This document shows, piece after piece, positions 1 through 6,032 of a stretch of DNA of 6,678 bases (position 1 is its first letter; each line of letters opens with the position of its first letter). Under the pieces are notes generated by a model that ran no database searches, had not been told where the DNA came from, and worked only from the letters and a program-made list of their open reading frames with translations. Position numbers and translations under genes: made by a program. The DNA is from a bacterium (lineage in GTDB: Bacteria; Krumholzibacteriota; Krumholzibacteriia; LZORAL124-64-63): positions 1 through 6,678 of the forward strand of contig JABIBH010000138.1 of assembly GCA_018652925.1 (NCBI GenBank), written 5' to 3'.

Positions 1-178
1 ATTCAGCAAAACTGGCAAGTTCATCACGATCAACAAACTGATACCCGGTAGCAAACAGTTCAGGTAAAACGGCTAGTTCAGCTTTGGCGGGAATAAAACT
101 CAATGCTTGTTCAATATTAGCTTGAACCTGGCCGAACTCAGGCGAATTTTGTACTACAGATACTATTAATTTACTCAA
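1..178 (-). CDS. Carbon-nitrogen hydrolase (nitrilase superfamily), N-terminal part only
   Basis: Partial gene; about 59 N-terminal residues are visible before the left edge. Starting at TTG (178-176) the product begins MSKLIVSVVQNSPEFG and continues with a conserved N at residue 21 and LPELFATGYQF at 38-48. This is the N-terminal pattern of nitrilase-superfamily amidohydrolases (Q..P..G....N, then PELF.TGY). Glu40 is the expected first residue of the Glu-Lys-Cys catalytic triad; the Lys and Cys lie outside the window. Members hydrolyse linear amides or nitriles in the cytoplasm (omega-amidase, N-carbamoyl amidases and similar); the substrate cannot be told from this fragment. The TTG lies 2 bases after the stop of the glycosyltransferase, with a run of six G (184-189 on the plus-strand numbering) as a crude ribosome site. 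No ATG or GTG is available nearby in frame. It is therefore the second gene of a leftward operon. Family call is firm; the exact start is likely. Confidence 0.82.
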   Translation of the reverse strand, partial: MSKLIVSVVQNSPEFGQVQANIEQALSFIPAKAELAVLPELFATGYQFVDRDELASFAE

Positions 179-180
179 GA

Positions 181-1212
181 CTACCCCCCACAGAGCAACA
201 ACTCCAACTGTCCCAACATATTATCTATATTTAATTTCTGCTCAATTCTTTGCCTGCCTTGTTGGCCCAGTATCACACATTCTTCAGGATTCGACAACAG
301 AGTAATTATGGTTTTGCCAAGTTGAGCCACATCTCCCGGTTCAATCAGTTTTCCGCAGTTGCCAATTACTTCTGGCAATGAACTGCAATTTGATGCAATT
401 ACAGGTTTTCCTGCAGACATTGCTTCAGCTGCAACCAGCCCGAAGCCTTCATTGAAAGAAGGGAGAACCAGAACAGAAATTCGTCTGTAAAAGTCTGGCA
501 TATCATCTGACCATGGTTCAACTGTAACTCTTTCCGGGTAGTTCAAGTTTTTACGCCACTTCTCAATGTCGATATTGCCAACACCGCGTATCAACAAGTC
601 AGCATCGAGTTCTTTCTCAACCGATTCCCATGCCTGCATCAACTCCGGGATCCCTTTACGAGCTGACAGCTCTCCGGCAAAGCCAAGCGTTGGTTTATCG
701 GGAAATGGTGTTTGGGAAAATCGATCAGTATCAATTCCCTTGTATAAAAGATGTACTTTTTCTTTGTTCAACCACGGTGCAGATTCAAGGGTTGTTTCCA
801 AAGTTGCATTTGAGTTTACGAGTATCCCTGTTGCAACTGTGTTAAGGTAAAATCGATAGTAAAATCTGTTGCGAAGCGGGACATCGCTTTCTCTGCTCAA
901 TAAGACAACAGGGACACCGGCTAGTCTCGCTGCAACACCTGCTGCTTTCAGATCCTTGATTGAATTACAGATAATTGCATTAGTCTTGTGACTGCGGAAA
1001 TGATTGTAAAGCTTGAAAATTGTCCAGGGCGCGGTGTCAAATCGAATCGGAATTTCTGTGCAGAGAGTGCCTGCACGTTGGGCAAGAGGAGTATTGGGTT
1101 GTGCTATAATATCAGCTTTAAAGCCTCTTTTATTTAACTCAATTGCGGTATCAAGCTGCCACACTTCTGCGCCGCCAAACATTTTCATCGAGTTAATAAA
1201 AGTGACATTCAA
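181..1212 (-). CDS. Glycosyltransferase family 4 (GT-B fold) protein
   Basis: Complete 343-residue protein, a usual length for GT4 retaining glycosyltransferases, which move a sugar from a nucleotide-sugar donor to a lipid, glycan or small acceptor at the cytoplasmic side of the membrane. The N-terminal acceptor domain opens with a beta strand followed by the GGAE loop (residues 14-17). The linker region has LYKGID (156-161), matching the family's usual .Y.G.D. The C-terminal donor domain begins GFAGELSARKG (177-187), where Arg185/Lys186 are placed to contact the donor phosphates. Then comes PSFNEGFGLVAAEAMSAG (251-268) with the EX7E motif, Glu255 and Glu263. No transmembrane segment is evident. 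The start is TTG (1212-1210); the first in-frame ATG (codon 9) would cut off the first strand of the Rossmann fold. An AAGG lies 11 bases upstream of it, a weak RBS. It is transcribed away from the Dus gene and followed 2 bases later by an amidohydrolase. Acceptor and donor are unknown; a cell-surface glycan role is only a guess. Confidence 0.9.
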   Translation of the reverse strand: MNVTFINSMKMFGGAEVWQLDTAIELNKRGFKADIIAQPNTPLAQRAGTLCTEIPIRFDTAPWTIFKLYNHFRSHKTNAIICNSIKDLKAAGVAARLAGVPVVLLSRESDVPLRNRFYYRFYLNTVATGILVNSNATLETTLESAPWLNKEKVHLLYKGIDTDRFSQTPFPDKPTLGFAGELSARKGIPELMQAWESVEKELDADLLIRGVGNIDIEKWRKNLNYPERVTVEPWSDDMPDFYRRISVLVLPSFNEGFGLVAAEAMSAGKPVIASNCSSLPEVIGNCGKLIEPGDVAQLGKTIITLLSNPEECVILGQQGRQRIEQKLNIDNMLGQLELLLCGG

Positions 1213-1233
1213 TTTTATTACAGCCTTCTGTAT

Positions 1234-1262
1234 TTGAGAGAGTTAACTTGTTATTGTATGAT
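1234..1262 (+). promoter_or_regulatory. Sigma70-type promoter for the Dus/LysM-TPR operon
   Basis: TTGAGA (1234-1239), a 17-base spacer, then TATGAT (1257-1262): both hexamers are close to the TTGACA/TATAAT consensus and the spacing is ideal. It sits in the only gap between the divergent operons. Transcription is expected to start near 1269, leaving a leader of about 44 bases before the TTG start at 1313. This would exclude the longer GTG start at 1265, which lies at or upstream of the predicted start point. Confidence 0.6.
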
Positions 1263-1279
1263 ATGTGAAATCGTGCAAA
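1253..1279 (-). promoter_or_regulatory. Weak candidate promoter for the leftward glycosyltransferase operon
   Basis: Read on the minus strand, TTTGCA (1279-1274) is followed after 15 bases by TACAAT (1258-1253). The -10 is 5 of 6 to consensus; the -35 is 4 of 6 and the spacing is short. Transcription would begin near 1246, about 33 bases before the TTG start. Its -10 shares bases 1257-1258 with the -10 of the opposing promoter. Tentative. Confidence 0.3.
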
Positions 1280-1301
1280 TTTACAGACATAATATTTCAA
1301 T

Positions 1302-1305
1302 GGAG
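1302..1305 (+). promoter_or_regulatory. Shine-Dalgarno site that sets the Dus start
   Basis: GGAG (within TGGAGT) lies 7 bases before the TTG at 1313-1315, a standard spacing. The GTG at 1265 has no comparable purine-rich site at the right distance. This favours initiation at 1313. Confidence 0.6.
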
Positions 1306-1312
1306 TAAAAGT

Positions 1313-2296
1313 TTGCTGGAACGCAAAAAAACGAAAATAGATCCCCGGGTTGATTGGTTTGAACCTGTCAGGCGAGTTCTTTCGCCCATGGCAGGGGTCA
1401 CTGATCGATCTTTTCGTAACGCCTGCAGACCATTTGGCGCCCAGCTGGCATTCTGCGAATTTACTGCTGCCAAAGGTTTGATATACGACAGCCCAAATAC
1501 CTGGAAACTGGTTGATACTCTTGATGAAGTTGATCCGGTTGGAGTACAACTGTTTGGCAATGAGCCAGAAGCGTTGGCCTCAGCAGCTCGTTTGATGCGA
1601 GGAAAAAGACTTGATATCCTGGATCTGAATTATGGTTGCCCAGCAAAAAAAGTTGTCAAAAAATGTGGTGGCAGTGCGTTGCTTGCTGACCTGCCTCTGC
1701 TGGAAGAAATTACCAAAGCGGTTGTCCAGGCGAGCCCGGTTCCTGTTTCTGCGAAGATTAGAACAGGCTGGGATGAAGAGAGTATAAACTATATTGAAAC
1801 CGGTCTATTGTTGCAGGACGCTGGTGTTTGCTGGGTTACTTTGCACGGCAGAAGCAGGGCACAGAAGTATCGTGGAGAAGCAAGTTGGGATGCAATTGCA
1901 GAGCTGGTTGATGCACTCGATATTCCTGTAATTGGCAATGGCGATGTTGTCGATGGAGAATCCTTCAGCAGAATGTGTGAGCACACAAAGTGTCATGCTG
2001 TGATGGTTGGCAGAGGTGCTATCGGTAATCCGTGGTTGTTCAGCGAGATGGAAGCAGCTGACAGAGGTCAGGAAACTGCGAAACCATCACTGGATGATAT
2101 CCTGGATGTTGTTGAGATACATATCGCCGATGTAGGTTCATTGAGAGGCGAAGTAATCGGTTCCCGTATTGTGCGCAAACATATTGCCAGATATATCAGG
2201 GGTTTTGATGGTGCGGCTGCGATTCGCAGAGAGCTTTATGAAACCGATACAGCAGAAGAGATGTTGTCGATTTTGAGGGAGATGCGTAGCAAATGA
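1313..2296 (+). CDS. dusB: tRNA-dihydrouridine synthase, DusB-like
   Basis: FMN-dependent, NADPH-using enzyme that reduces particular uridines in tRNA to dihydrouridine in the cytoplasm. With the TTG start at 1313 it has 327 residues, normal for bacterial Dus proteins. In order: PMAGVTD (25-31), the FMN-binding N-terminal loop; NYGCPAKKV (106-114) with catalytic Cys109, the general acid in the family; GGSALL (119-124); KIRTGW (148-153); LHGRSRAQ (177-184); GNGD (208-211) and VGRGAIGNPW (232-241), the FMN phosphate-binding region of the TIM barrel. A small helical tRNA-binding domain follows. The CPAKKV...GSALL form resembles DusB more than DusA or DusC, but the target uridine position is not provable from sequence. 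A frame-compatible GTG at 1265 would add 16 residues, but it lacks an RBS and sits upstream of the predicted transcription start. The stop overlaps the next gene's start (ATGA, 2293-2296), indicating a two-gene operon with translational coupling. Confidence 0.93.
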   Translation: MLERKKTKIDPRVDWFEPVRRVLSPMAGVTDRSFRNACRPFGAQLAFCEFTAAKGLIYDSPNTWKLVDTLDEVDPVGVQLFGNEPEALASAARLMRGKRLDILDLNYGCPAKKVVKKCGGSALLADLPLLEEITKAVVQASPVPVSAKIRTGWDEESINYIETGLLLQDAGVCWVTLHGRSRAQKYRGEASWDAIAELVDALDIPVIGNGDVVDGESFSRMCEHTKCHAVMVGRGAIGNPWLFSEMEAADRGQETAKPSLDDILDVVEIHIADVGSLRGEVIGSRIVRKHIARYIRGFDGAAAIRRELYETDTAEEMLSILREMRSK

Positions 2297-3048
2297 GAAA
2301 AATAATTGTACTGCTGATTTGTGTGCTGGTGTTGTCCGGGTGTAGCAAAGCACGATGGCGTTCTGCTCATATGGATAAACCTGTAGAAGCAAAACGGCCA
2401 CATACTTTAGTTCACAGAGTAGCTGAAGGTGAGACACTCAAGGAAATCGCACTCAACTATTTTGATGATATTGACCAAGCCAGGGTTATCAAAGCAGATA
2501 ACAAATTAAGGGTAGAACCTGTGTCCGGCAGTGAGCTGACTCTGAAGTTTACCAATCGGCAGTGGCAGATTATATCTGTGCGGATGGAAGCAATCAATGC
2601 TTACAACTCAGGTGTTGCTGCAATGAAGCAAGGCAGAAGTACAGACGCGTTGGCGTTGTTCAGAAGCGCCCTTGATATCGACTCGGAATTTCAAAATGCA
2701 CGCTACAATCTGGGCCTTGTTGAATTGCAACTTGGTAATCTGGACTCTGCACTGGAGCTGCTGAATGTTGTTCAAAAAGAGTGGCCAGATGATGTGCAGG
2801 TAATGCAGGCAAGAGGAAATGTTTTATTTAGTTCTGATCGATATTCCGAGGCCGCAACCGTATTCACCACAATTACCAGAGCAGAACCCAAAAACTCCGC
2901 TGCGCTGTTCTCTCTTGCCAGGTGCCTAACTGAGCTTGGTGAGAAAAAAGAGGCAATCAAAACATGGAAGAAGTTCTTAAAAGTCGATAGCAGTTCATCT
3001 TGGAGTAAACTGGCGAGGCGGTATTTACAGGAGCTGGAGGACGAATGA
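2293..3048 (+). CDS. LysM and TPR repeat lipoprotein, function unknown
   Basis: A 251-residue predicted lipoprotein. Residues 1-16 form a short signal peptide (MRK, a hydrophobic stretch, then LSG) with lipobox Cys17, so the mature protein should be lipid-anchored, probably in the outer membrane and facing the periplasm. Residues 38-87 resemble a LysM domain: HRVAEGETLKEIA, then an aromatic-Asp segment, N70, and a closing beta segment ELTLKF. LysM binds peptidoglycan glycan chains. Residues 100-235 are four tandem TPR units of exactly 34 residues (100-133, 134-167, 168-201, 202-235). They show the consensus small residues at position 8 (G107, G141, G175, A209) and position 20 (A119, A153, A187, A221), and Pro at position 32 of units 2 and 3. 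TPRs form a protein-binding superhelix. The ATG overlaps the Dus stop by four bases, with GAGGGAG upstream as RBS. The domain set suggests a wall-attached scaffold for an envelope complex; no named family is recognised. Confidence 0.88.
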   Translation: MRKIIVLLICVLVLSGCSKARWRSAHMDKPVEAKRPHTLVHRVAEGETLKEIALNYFDDIDQARVIKADNKLRVEPVSGSELTLKFTNRQWQIISVRMEAINAYNSGVAAMKQGRSTDALALFRSALDIDSEFQNARYNLGLVELQLGNLDSALELLNVVQKEWPDDVQVMQARGNVLFSSDRYSEAATVFTTITRAEPKNSAALFSLARCLTELGEKKEAIKTWKKFLKVDSSSSWSKLARRYLQELEDE

Positions 3049-3057
3049 TTGATATCT

Positions 3058-3085
3058 TGCGAACTCCCTGAATCCTTGCTACATT
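3058..3085 (+). promoter_or_regulatory. Candidate promoter of the pyr operon
   Basis: TTGCGA (3058-3063), 16 bases, then TACATT (3080-3085), each 4 of 6 to consensus. The -10 is preceded by TGC, giving an extended -10 (TGnTACATT), which can compensate for a weak -35. Start would be near 3092, producing a leader of about 134 bases that contains the full PyrR attenuator. The location fits well; the match itself is moderate. Confidence 0.42.
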
Positions 3086-3112
3086 GAATCCATCAATTCA
3101 CCACGAGGCTTA

Positions 3113-3143
3113 CCTTTTAATGTGACCCAGAGAGGTCCAAAGG
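3113..3143 (+). promoter_or_regulatory. PyrR-binding RNA hairpin (anti-antiterminator) in the pyr leader
   Basis: The RNA reads GACCCAGAGAGGTC at 3124-3137, closely matching the PyrR-binding consensus known from Bacillus pyr leaders (ARUCCNGNGAGGYU); the core CCnGnGAGG is intact. It folds as expected: upper stem GACC/GGTC (3124-3127 with 3134-3137) closing a six-base CAGAGA loop; an internal bulge (3118-3123 on the 5' side, C3138 on the 3' side); and a lower stem CCTTT/AAAGG (3113-3117 with 3139-3143). In the known mechanism PyrR bound to UMP or UTP stabilises this hairpin, which blocks the antiterminator and lets the downstream terminator form. It lies about 80 bases before pyrR, so the regulator would control its own operon. 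Confidence 0.83.
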
Positions 3144-3174
3144 GGGGGCGGAAAAAGCAAAACTGACATTGGCC
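3134..3174 (+). promoter_or_regulatory. Possible antiterminator pairing of the pyr leader
   Basis: GGTCCAA (3134-3140), the 3' side of the PyrR-binding hairpin, can pair with TTGGCC (3169-3174), the inner part of the terminator's 5' arm: CCAA with TTGG, then GG with CC around a bulged T3136. An alternative partner is AATGT (3119-3123) with ACATT (3166-3170), extendable by two G-U pairs. Either would exclude both the PyrR hairpin and the terminator, as the attenuation model requires. The helices are short, so this is inferred by eye rather than from a folding calculation. Confidence 0.45.
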
Positions 3175-3195
3175 ATGAGCCGGTGTCTTTTTTTT
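3165..3195 (+). terminator. Intrinsic terminator in the pyr leader (attenuator)
   Basis: A nine-pair stem, GACATTGGC (3165-3173) with GCCGGTGTC (3179-3187), includes two G-U pairs and a five-base loop CATGA, and is followed at once by eight T (3188-3195). It is a textbook Rho-independent terminator placed between the candidate pyr promoter and pyrR, so it would stop transcription before the operon's first gene. It could also end readthrough from the Dus/LysM-TPR operon. Confidence 0.88.
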
Positions 3196-3214
3196 GTGCA
3201 AACTGCCTGTCCTG

Positions 3215-3220
3215 TAGGAG
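3215..3220 (+). promoter_or_regulatory. Strong Shine-Dalgarno site that sets the pyrR start
   Basis: TAGGAG ends 5 bases before the ATG at 3226. It lies downstream of the terminator and outside the hairpins, so control of this gene should be at transcription termination rather than RBS masking. It rules against the longer in-frame TTG start at 3169, which is inside the terminator stem. Confidence 0.85.
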
Positions 3221-3225
3221 AAACC

Positions 3226-3774
3226 ATGGAATTTATCCAAAAAAATGTAATCATGACAGAAAAGGAAGTGCACAGGGCACTTACCCGGGTTGCTCATGAA
3301 ATTATCGAAGCAAACAGGGGTACTGATAATCTGATTTTGCTTGGCATTCAGCGTCGGGGTGTGCCACTTGCAGCACTTATTGCCGATATTATTGAAAAAG
3401 TTGAAAATGTGAAAGTGCCACTTGGTGCTATCGACATCACATTCTACCGAGATGATCTATCTACTGTTGGTCCAGCTCCACGAGTGGCTGCAACTGAAGT
3501 TCCAATGGATGTAACCGACAAAAATGTAATTCTGATTGACGATGTCCTTTACACAGGCAGAACTGTTCGTGCGGCGATGGATGAGATTATGGACTGGGGC
3601 CGACCAAAAATAATCCAACTTGCAGTTGTTATTGACAGAGGCCACCGCGAGTTGCCAATCCGCCCTGATTTTGTGGGCAAAAATGTTCCAACTTCCCAAA
3701 AAGAAATCATCAAAGTCCGTGTCAAGGAGCACGACGGATGTACTGAAGTTGTAGTTGGGGAGGGCAGAGCATAA
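3226..3774 (+). CDS. pyrR: PyrR, pyrimidine operon regulatory protein / uracil phosphoribosyltransferase
   Basis: RNA-binding attenuation protein with a type I phosphoribosyltransferase fold. It binds pyr leader RNA when loaded with UMP/UTP, and many members also convert uracil and PRPP to UMP. The 182 residues match the family length (Bacillus PyrR is about 181). The PRPP loop is [13 protein letters not shown] (101-113) with the paired Asp105/Asp106. Other family blocks are the N-terminal ALTRVAHEI (18-26), [11 protein letters not shown] (39-49), [10 protein letters not shown] (70-79) and [20 protein letters not shown] (137-156). The basic N-terminal and C-terminal blocks belong to the RNA-contacting face in known structures. 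The start at 3226 has TAGGAG 5 bases upstream; a longer frame from TTG 3169 would be encoded by the terminator hairpin and is rejected. Its stop shares one base with the pyrB ATG (TAATG). A PyrR hairpin and terminator precede it, so autoregulation is expected. Confidence 0.96.
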   Translation: MEFIQKNVIMTEKEVHRALTRVAHEIIEANRGTDNLILLGIQRRGVPLAALIADIIEKVENVKVPLGAIDITFYRDDLSTVGPAPRVAATEVPMDVTDKNVILIDDVLYTGRTVRAAMDEIMDWGRPKIIQLAVVIDRGHRELPIRPDFVGKNVPTSQKEIIKVRVKEHDGCTEVVVGEGRA

Positions 3775-4718
3775 TGGCATTATCCAGCAAGGACCTGATT
3801 GGCCTGGAGCATATGTCACAGGAAGAAATCACGCTGATTCTTGATACTGCCGACGCATTTCGAGCTGTTTTTGACAGACCAGTGCGCAAGGTACCGATCA
3901 TGCGTGGTAAAACTGTGGTAAATCTCTTTTTTGAGCCAAGCACAAGGACAAGAATCAGTTTTGAGTTAGCAGAACAACGCCTTTCCGCTGACATTATTAA
4001 TTTCTCGGCATCATCATCGTCATTGAAAAAAGGTGAGACACTGCGAGACACTGCAGAGAACATTGCCGCTATGAAAATCGATATGATTGTGATGCGTCAC
4101 TCATCACCAGGTGCTGCTCAGTATCTGGCAGATGTTCTGGATGCATCGGTGATCAACGCAGGCGATGGTCCTCACGAGCACCCAACTCAAGGGTTGCTTG
4201 ATATCATGACTATGCGCCATAAGCTTGGCTCACTTGATGGCAAAAAAGTCACAATCATCGGAGATATATCTCACTCTCGTGTTGCTCGTTCCAATATCTA
4301 CGGTTTAACCAAACTTGGTGCTGAAGTTACACTGTGTGGTCCACCAACGATGGTTCCCGGTGCAATGGAACAGCTTGGCGCAAAGGTTGAATATGATCTG
4401 AAAAAAGCCGTCAGGGATGCTGATGTGCTGAACATTTTACGTATTCAACTTGAGCGACAAAGCCAAATGGTTTTCCCAAGTAATCGTGAATATGCACTGA
4501 TGTTTGGTATCGATGAAGATGTCTTACGCACAACCAAGCCTGAATGCTTTGTTATGCATCCTGGCCCAATGAATCGTGAAGTTGAAATTAGCAGTGCTGT
4601 TGCCGATGGCCCTCGTCAGGTAATTCTTGATCAGGTGACCAACGGTGTTGCAATACGCATGGCAGTCATTTATCTGTTGTCTGGTGGAGATCCCGGCAGC
4701 CTAGCAGGAAGGGGTTAA
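3774..4718 (+). CDS. pyrB: Aspartate carbamoyltransferase catalytic chain
   Basis: Cytoplasmic enzyme joining carbamoyl phosphate to L-aspartate to give N-carbamoyl-L-aspartate, the committed step of UMP synthesis. It has 314 residues, the normal catalytic-chain length. The carbamoyl phosphate site is FFEPSTRTR (52-60), with SLKKGE (83-88) supplying the loop lysine from the neighbouring subunit. HPTQ (136-139) and HPGPMNR (262-268) are the other signature blocks; DISHSRVARS (164-173) lies at the domain junction on the aspartate side. FFEP rather than the ornithine transcarbamoylase form, together with the SLKKGE loop, supports ATCase. The ATG overlaps the pyrR stop by one base, and GGGGAGG about 10 bases upstream is the RBS. 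It is followed 3 bases later by pyrC. No pyrI regulatory-chain gene is present here, so control is probably through PyrR rather than E. coli-style allostery, though a pyrI elsewhere cannot be excluded. Confidence 0.97.
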   Translation: MALSSKDLIGLEHMSQEEITLILDTADAFRAVFDRPVRKVPIMRGKTVVNLFFEPSTRTRISFELAEQRLSADIINFSASSSSLKKGETLRDTAENIAAMKIDMIVMRHSSPGAAQYLADVLDASVINAGDGPHEHPTQGLLDIMTMRHKLGSLDGKKVTIIGDISHSRVARSNIYGLTKLGAEVTLCGPPTMVPGAMEQLGAKVEYDLKKAVRDADVLNILRIQLERQSQMVFPSNREYALMFGIDEDVLRTTKPECFVMHPGPMNREVEISSAVADGPRQVILDQVTNGVAIRMAVIYLLSGGDPGSLAGRG

Positions 4719-4721
4719 GCG

Positions 4722-6032
4722 ATGGACTGGAAATCAATTCCACAGGAATATCTGGTAACCAATGTCAAGCTTTGCCTCGGAGGCAAGCTGTCGGCAAAGA
4801 CCGGTTATCTACATGTTAAGGATGGCAAAGTAAAAGCGATTGGCGACGGAGAGCTGTCTGTTGAAAATGTGCCAACATTTGACGGAAATGGCGCAGTCCT
4901 TTCACCAGGTTTTATTGATGTACATGTACATTTCCGTGAGCCAGGTAGAGAAGAAAAAGAGAGTATTCATACTGGTAGTCGTGCCGCAGCGGCAGGCGGA
5001 TTTACATCGGTTGTAACAATGCCAAACACTCTGCCACCAGTTGATTCAGCACCGATGATTACGTACCAGTTTGATCGTGCACGTGAATCTGGCTTATGCA
5101 GGGTTTTCCCAACTGGCGCAATCAGCAAAAATCAGGATGGAGAATCGCTGACAGAATTCGGCGACATGGTAGCAGCCGGTGCAGTTGGTTTTACCGATGA
5201 CGGTACACCAGTTATGAACGGCAGCCTGATGAAATATGCTCTGCAGTATTCCAAAATGCTGGGTATACCCGTTACTTGTCATGCTGAAGATACATCTCTT
5301 GCTGGCAGTGGCGTAATGCATGCCGGGAGCTGGTCTGCCAAGCTCGGTTTACCAGGTATTCCACGCGTTGCAGAGGACAGCATGATCTATCGTGACTGTG
5401 AACTGGCTCGTGCTACCGGTGGCCATCTGCATGTTGCACATATTTCTACCAAAGGTGCTGTCGATACAGTTCGTCGTGCCAAGGCTGACGGTATAAATGT
5501 AACTGCAGAAGCAACTCCACATCATTTTACTCTCAACCACTCGCATTGTCAGACATTTTCACCGATGTTCAAGATGAACCCGCCATTGCGCGAAGAGCCC
5601 GATGTAGAGGCAGTGATTGCAGGTCTGTGTGATGGAACAATTGATTGTATTGCAACCGATCATGCCCCGCACACAGTTATGGAAAAAGAGCTGATGTTCG
5701 ATCAGGCGCCATTTGGTATTATCGGCCTGGAAACTGCCCTTGCAGTTGGTATAACTTCTCTGGTTAAAGCCGGTAAGCTGGACCTGGGCAAGTTGGTCTA
5801 TCTGATGACTGAGGCAGCTGCAAAGATCTACAACTTGCCAGGTGGCAAGCTGGAAGAGGGAACCGATGCTGACTTTGTGTTGTTTGATCCAGAGCAACAG
5901 TGGACAGTTCTTGTAGATGAGGTACAATCACGCAGCAGAAATTCACCTTGGTTGGGTGAGAAACTTACTGGTCGTGTGAAGGCTACTTTCATGGGTGGCA
6001 GGAATACTTGGTTAGATAAGGATTTCAGTTGA
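4722..6032 (+). CDS. pyrC: Dihydroorotase, class I
   Basis: Zinc amidohydrolase that reversibly cyclises carbamoyl aspartate to dihydroorotate, the step after PyrB. It has 436 residues, typical of the longer class I enzymes (Bacillus/Aquifex type), not the roughly 345-residue E. coli type. Metal ligands are visible in order: DVHVHFREPG (66-75; His68, His70), Asp159/Asp160 in GFTDDG (the Asp that replaces the carboxylated lysine in class I enzymes), His187 in CHAED, His240 in VAHIST, and Asp313 in ATDHAPH, the catalytic base. MNPPLR (285-290) and FGIIGLETAL (331-340) are further family blocks. Hydantoinase and allantoinase are related, but the motifs and position beside pyrB decide the call. 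Start ATG at 4722 is 3 bases after the pyrB stop, with GGAAGGGG as RBS. Class I enzymes can assemble with ATCase (shown in Aquifex), which the tight pyrB-pyrC spacing would favour. Confidence 0.96.
   Translation: MDWKSIPQEYLVTNVKLCLGGKLSAKTGYLHVKDGKVKAIGDGELSVENVPTFDGNGAVLSPGFIDVHVHFREPGREEKESIHTGSRAAAAGGFTSVVTMPNTLPPVDSAPMITYQFDRARESGLCRVFPTGAISKNQDGESLTEFGDMVAAGAVGFTDDGTPVMNGSLMKYALQYSKMLGIPVTCHAEDTSLAGSGVMHAGSWSAKLGLPGIPRVAEDSMIYRDCELARATGGHLHVAHISTKGAVDTVRRAKADGINVTAEATPHHFTLNHSHCQTFSPMFKMNPPLREEPDVEAVIAGLCDGTIDCIATDHAPHTVMEKELMFDQAPFGIIGLETALAVGITSLVKAGKLDLGKLVYLMTEAAAKIYNLPGGKLEEGTDADFVLFDPEQQWTVLVDEVQSRSRNSPWLGEKLTGRVKATFMGGRNTWLDKDFS
6018..6022 (+). promoter_or_regulatory. Shine-Dalgarno site for the downstream lipoprotein, inside the pyrC end
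   Basis: AAGGA (in TAAGGAT) lies 6 bases before the TTG at 6029. It supports TTG as the true start and direct translational coupling to pyrC. Confidence 0.7.

Noticed and set aside
566..850. Plus-strand open frames inside the glycosyltransferase
   Set aside because: They are antisense shadows of a gene with clear GT4 motifs and have no ribosome site or recognisable protein pattern.
1265..1312. N-terminal extension of the Dus gene from GTG 1265
   Set aside because: No ribosome site at proper distance, lies at or before the predicted transcription start, and the extra 16 residues add nothing resembling the Dus N-terminus.
3085..3100. Small inverted repeat TGAAT-6-ATTCA in the pyr leader
   Set aside because: Only five mostly A-T pairs, no U-run after it, and it fits none of the attenuator structures; probably chance.
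3169..3225. N-terminal extension of pyrR from TTG 3169
   Set aside because: It would be encoded by the terminator stem and U-run; the ATG at 3226 has a strong TAGGAG site and gives the standard family length.
4722..6032. pyrC as a hydantoinase or allantoinase
   Set aside because: The DVHVHFREPG and FTDDG motifs, length and position beside pyrB and pyrR support class I dihydroorotase.
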